From contig JAANYP010002038.1 of NCBI GenBank assembly GCA_020465985.1, positions 1-64,000 of the forward strand: 64,000 bases of DNA, written 5' to 3'. The position numbers were made by a program, and so were the translations under genes. The DNA is from Centrapalus pauciflorus (taxonomy: Eukaryota > Streptophyta > Magnoliopsida > Asterales > Asteraceae). Positions within the stretch are counted from its first letter, which is position 1, and the number at the start of each line of letters is the position of its first letter. Under the pieces are notes generated by a model. That model worked only from the letters and a program-made list of their open reading frames with translations, ran no database searches and was not told where the DNA came from. This document shows positions 61,601 through 64,000 of this stretch, piece after piece.

Positions 61601-63377
61601 GGTGATTGCATATGCGTCGCGACAGTTGAAGACCTACGAGGAGAATCATACCGTGCACGACCTTGAGTTGGACGCGATAGTGTTCGCGTTGAAGATATGG
61701 CGTCATTATCTGTACGGTTCGCGATTCGTAGTGTATACCGATCATAAGAGTCTTCAGTATCTGTTCAGTCAGAAAGAGCTAAATATGAGACAGCGGCGCA
61801 GCCTCGAGTTACTGAAAGATTATGACTGCGAGATCCAGTACCATCCTGGTAGGGCCAATGTGGTGGCCGATGCGTTGAGCCGTAAGGCGTGCGGCCAAAC
61901 GGTAGTTTCCCGAGCAGCGAGGCTCGAGGTTACCTCGACTCTTGTGGAGAGTCTGAGGCATGCTCAGTTAGAGGGTTTGCGGGCGGAGAGTGTGAAAAGA
62001 GAGCGGCTTGCGGGACAGCTAGAGGCATTGAGCAGAGATAGCAGAGGTTTGTGGGCGTTTCGTGATCGTGTTTGGGTTCCGAGAGTCGGTAATCTGCGAC
62101 AGCTGATTTTAGATGAGTCGCACCGTTCGAGATTGTCTATCCACCCCGGGAGCACCAAAATGTACAGAGATTTGCGCGAGTTCTATTGGTGGCCAGGGAT
62201 GAAGAGAGATGTGGGCCGATACGTCGAGGAGTGTATGACTTGTCTGCGAGTCAAGGCCGAGCATCAGAAGCCTCACGGGCATTTGCAGCCTTTAGAGATC
62301 CCTGAGTGGAAGTGGTATCATATCACGATGGATTTCATCGTCAGGCTTCCGCGCACCGTTCGAGGTAATGATATGATCTGGGTGATAGTGGATCGCTTGA
62401 CGAAGAGTGCTCACTTTCTAGCGGTTCGGGGTACCATCACTATGGATCAGTTGGCTCGGTTATACATCAGTGAGATAGTGTCGAGGCACGGCGTTCCGAT
62501 GTCGATTACGTCCGATAGAGATGCGTGGTTTACTTCGAGGTTCTGGCAGAGCTTTCAGCGCGAGTTGGGGACGAGAGTTCAGTTGAGTACCGCGTACAGA
62601 CCTCAGACAGACGGGCAGACAGAGCGGACGAATCAGACTCTCGAGGATATGCTCCGAGCTTGTGCGATTGATTTCAGTGGTAGTTGGGACGTTCACTTGC
62701 CGTTAGTCGAGTTTGCGTATAACAACAGCTACCATTCCTCCATCAAGATGGCTCCGTTCGAGGCACTGTATGGGCGTAAGTGCCTAACCCCTGTGTGTTG
62801 GGGCGAGGTCGGCGAGCGACCTATCAGTGGGCCCGAGTTATTGCAAGAGACGAGCGATAAAGTGGCAGTCATCCGAGAGCATATGAGAGTGGCGCAGAGC
62901 CGGCAAAAGAGTTATGCCGATCGTCGTCTGAATGAGCTCGAGTTCAGTGTTGGAGATCGTGTTATGCTGAAAGTGTCGTCGTGGAAGGGAGTTATCAGAT
63001 TCAGGCATCGAGGTAAGCTGAGTCCGCGGTACATCGGTCCGTTCGAGATCATCGCCAGAGTCCGAGATCAGGCGTATAGATTGAGACTGCCTCCCGAGTT
63101 GGCCGGAGTTCACGATACATTTCATGTGAGCCATCTGAGAAAATGTCTGGCTAAAGATGATGAGTTTGTGCCGTTATCCGAGATCACCGTGGATTCCCAT
63201 CTGAGGTATGTCGAGCAGCCCGAGGCTATTACCGATCGAAAGATGAAGAGATTGCGGAATAAAGAGATCGCGCTAGTACTCGTTCAGTGGAGACATCATA
63301 AGGGTACTAGTGCCACCTGGGAGCCCGAGGCCGAGATGAGGAGCCGATATCCGCAGCTATTCCCGAGTCCGAGCTAG
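58698..63377 (+). CDS. Gag-pol polyprotein of element D (gag, protease, RT, RNase H, integrase, chromodomain tail)
   Basis: A single open frame of 1559 codons. ATG at 58698 (MADHGEGSGP) is preferred over an upstream in-frame GTG because the related gag of C starts at the matching MADE. Domains: capsid-like gag (QWW at 126-128), an Arg/Ser/Gln-rich linker (about 245-350), a variant knuckle CPRC...H...C from 353, CCHC knuckles at 371-384 and 391-404, protease DSGA at 470-473, RT FIDD at 804-807, RNase H with D953, integrase HHCC (H1142, H1149, C1179, C1182) and catalytic D1212, D1273, E1309 (35 residues between the last two), and a chromodomain-like tail about 1506-1555. All catalytic residues I can place are present. 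Substitutions at usually constant sites: GLDGYY (D889), SDRDAW (W1277), AYRPQTDG (R1301). It would form particles, copy the RNA and integrate, probably with preference for heterochromatin (known for chromoviruses; inferred here). Confidence 0.93.
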   Translation: MADHGEGSGPERPAGDEYVRRSEMLSVLTEFYRERDREREQQRQRADPPPVTSAETVVGASSSSAPRGGSFKDFMAGAPPQFRGGGEPGAAMAWEREIEAAFRVAHVDPRDMVGYAAYQLKGGASQWWKSIESSMTTAAAYAMTWDQFRAIFELQYIPRDERREMERRFLHLQQGSMSVQQYVDRFNEYAQFAPQHVDTEVRKADAFIDGLRSDIREFVGLHDTPTFARALELARVREREIERQRGQPPSQRQRIGTSEQSQSYYREPQDFQRERQPEQQQVQGQGSGFRRDRDRGRDRRSRRSGQYQGSGTASQSQGQTSRYSAPSQSQSSVGQGSQPSGSRADSSAGERDCPRCRRRHSGPCVPEQPRCYRCGQYGHTSFTCTSRDSLCFRCGRPGHIVRDCPDAPPAVQGASTSGARAEPSTSSRRESAPRGRGRVFQATAEEARESTDVVSGTYILNGLSARILFDSGADRSYVSVVFCAYFSVPATVLSVPLVVERVDGSTALVSRVYRDCVLEIDAHRFSIDLLPIEISSFDVIVGMDWMTARRADILCAKKMIRIPISDSETVTVYGERRRGEIGIVSMARAQRYVAKGCETFLAYVVDARLEKKTLADIPVVREFPEVFPEELPGLPPDRQVEFRIDLIPGAVPIAKTPYRLAPTEMREMMSQLQELLDRGFIRPSSSPWGAPVLFVKKKDGSIRMCIDYRELNKVTVKNRYPLPRIDDLFDQLQGSSFFSKIDLRSGYHQLRVRDEDVPKTAFRTRYGHYEFLVMPFGLTNAPAAFMDLMNRVCRSMLDRFVIVFIDDILIYSRSAEDHEQHLREVLTVLQAERLYAKFSKCEFWLREVQFLGHVVSAEGISVDPAKIEAVMSWELPKTVPEIRSFLGLDGYYRRFTQDFSRIARPLTRLTRQSVPFVWSDEQESAFRELKSRLCQAPVLALPEGTEDFVVYCDASGTGLGCVLMQRGKVIAYASRQLKTYEENHTVHDLELDAIVFALKIWRHYLYGSRFVVYTDHKSLQYLFSQKELNMRQRRSLELLKDYDCEIQYHPGRANVVADALSRKACGQTVVSRAARLEVTSTLVESLRHAQLEGLRAESVKRERLAGQLEALSRDSRGLWAFRDRVWVPRVGNLRQLILDESHRSRLSIHPGSTKMYRDLREFYWWPGMKRDVGRYVEECMTCLRVKAEHQKPHGHLQPLEIPEWKWYHITMDFIVRLPRTVRGNDMIWVIVDRLTKSAHFLAVRGTITMDQLARLYISEIVSRHGVPMSITSDRDAWFTSRFWQSFQRELGTRVQLSTAYRPQTDGQTERTNQTLEDMLRACAIDFSGSWDVHLPLVEFAYNNSYHSSIKMAPFEALYGRKCLTPVCWGEVGERPISGPELLQETSDKVAVIREHMRVAQSRQKSYADRRLNELEFSVGDRVMLKVSSWKGVIRFRHRGKLSPRYIGPFEIIARVRDQAYRLRLPPELAGVHDTFHVSHLRKCLAKDDEFVPLSEITVDSHLRYVEQPEAITDRKMKRLRNKEIALVLVQWRHHKGTSATWEPEAEMRSRYPQLFPSPS

Positions 63378-63398
63378 ATTCCGGGACGGAATCTTTTT

Positions 63399-63412
63399 AA
63401 GAGGAGGGGATT
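63399..63412 (+). promoter_or_regulatory. Polypurine tract of element D
   Basis: AAGAGGAGGGGATT, ending at the first base of the 3' LTR and 22 bp after the gag-pol stop codon. Confidence 0.88.
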
Positions 63413-64000
63413 TGTAACATCCCGAATTTGAGCCTGGTACGTGGATTTAATTTACTGGCTCTTTATTTTAATATTATTGCGTTGGTCCAATTAAATTCCG
63501 TTTCGTGGATTTAACGTGTCGAGACCGAGTGATACGTGTCTCCGAGTTAACAATTGGTGGATTAATTATCTCCTTGAGATCGTGGATTTAATTGGGTCCT
63601 AATTATATAATTTGTGAAAAAGCGATATCGGGTTCGAGTTTGTCGGGTTCGGACATTCTAATTATGGAAAGCATATATGTATGGATAATCTTGAAACGTC
63701 TTTCCTTTTTCCCTTCCTTTGCTTTCAAAATCCAGAAGCGTGAAGAGTGTGTGAAGTGTTTGAAGCTGCTGGAATTCATCAAGAATTGAATTGGGTGTTG
63801 GAAAATTGAGTTGACTTCCCTTCTCCTTGTGTTCTTGATCAAGTAAAGGTAAGGATTCATGGTTTGGAGTTGTTAAATTCGTGTACGTGTATGTGTAAAT
63901 GTAATAGTTAGTTTCTGGAGGTTTTATGGGTTGTGTATAAGAGTTTTGTGGAACCCTTTCTGCTGGAAATCGAGTTGTGGAGGTGAAACCTCCTGGTTCT
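63413..64000 (+). repeat. 3' LTR of element D (truncated by window edge)
   Basis: It starts TGTAACATCCCGAATTTGAGCC and equals 51117-51704 apart from one base, with no indel. The remaining about 1.09 kb and the right flank lie outside the window. Confidence 0.95.

Larger units (their letters stand above)
58661..64000 (+). mobile_element. Element D: Ty3/gypsy chromovirus (Tekay/Del type) with intact gag-pol, 5' end missing
   Basis: It contains the last about 37 bp of a leader, an open gag-pol frame, a PPT and the first 588 bp of a 3' LTR cut by the window end. The bases before the start codon (GTTATATGTTACCTTTGTGATATGTGCAG) can be aligned with the leader of C, but further upstream the similarity to a retrotransposon leader, PBS or LTR ends. 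Without a 5' LTR the copy would have no promoter of its own; the gap may be a real truncation, an insertion within the leader or an assembly join. Confidence 0.85.

Overview
This is a stretch of plant nuclear DNA made almost entirely of transposable elements. I found no convincing host gene, tRNA or rRNA. The elements are chromodomain Ty3/gypsy elements of the Tekay/Del type, a long Ty1/copia element of SIRE/Maximus type with an extra 3' ORF, a foldback Mutator-like element, a MITE and Helitron-like AT-rich repeats. By recollection of family features only, the copia gag and 3' ORF look most like those abundant in Asteraceae. A eudicot, perhaps a composite, in repeat-rich (possibly pericentromeric) DNA is the best guess.

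Layout. (A) 1-9827, minus strand: a decayed Tekay element with about 2.4-kb LTRs, its left end outside the window. 9828-12391: old LTR-like and unassigned DNA. 12392-44950: a multi-level nest. An old LTR-like sequence F holds gypsy element C (plus; TSD GATTG). The 5' LTR of C holds gypsy element B (plus; TSD ATAGT; same family as A). The 3' LTR of B holds a 10.7-kb copia element (minus; TSD decayed). C is not simple: 142 bp of its left flank reappears before its second LTR, which shows a rearrangement. 44951-49292: a minus-strand gypsy remnant E (gag, PBS and a long LTR riddled with AT microsatellites, a MITE and a tandem duplication). 49597-53337: a foldback element with about 1-kb inverted arms and a 9-bp TSD, carrying a solo LTR (TSD GTTTG). 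53347-58660: very AT-rich DNA with 0.25-kb and 1.03-kb tandem duplications and Helitron-like ends. (D) 58661 to the window end: a gypsy element with one uninterrupted 1559-codon gag-pol frame, a PPT and a 3' LTR that differs from the solo LTR at one of 588 positions, but with no 5' LTR or PBS.

How the parts work together. Each gypsy element codes for Gag (capsid, zinc knuckles), protease, reverse transcriptase, RNase H, integrase and a C-terminal chromodomain-like tail, read from LTR promoters and primed by initiator-Met tRNA at the PBS. Only D still has an open frame; A, B, C, E and the copia element are broken. A and B also carry two ORFs between the PBS and gag, and the copia element carries an 800-900 codon ORF after pol. 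These accessory ORFs, the recombination scar in C and the D/solo-LTR pair are the most interesting content.
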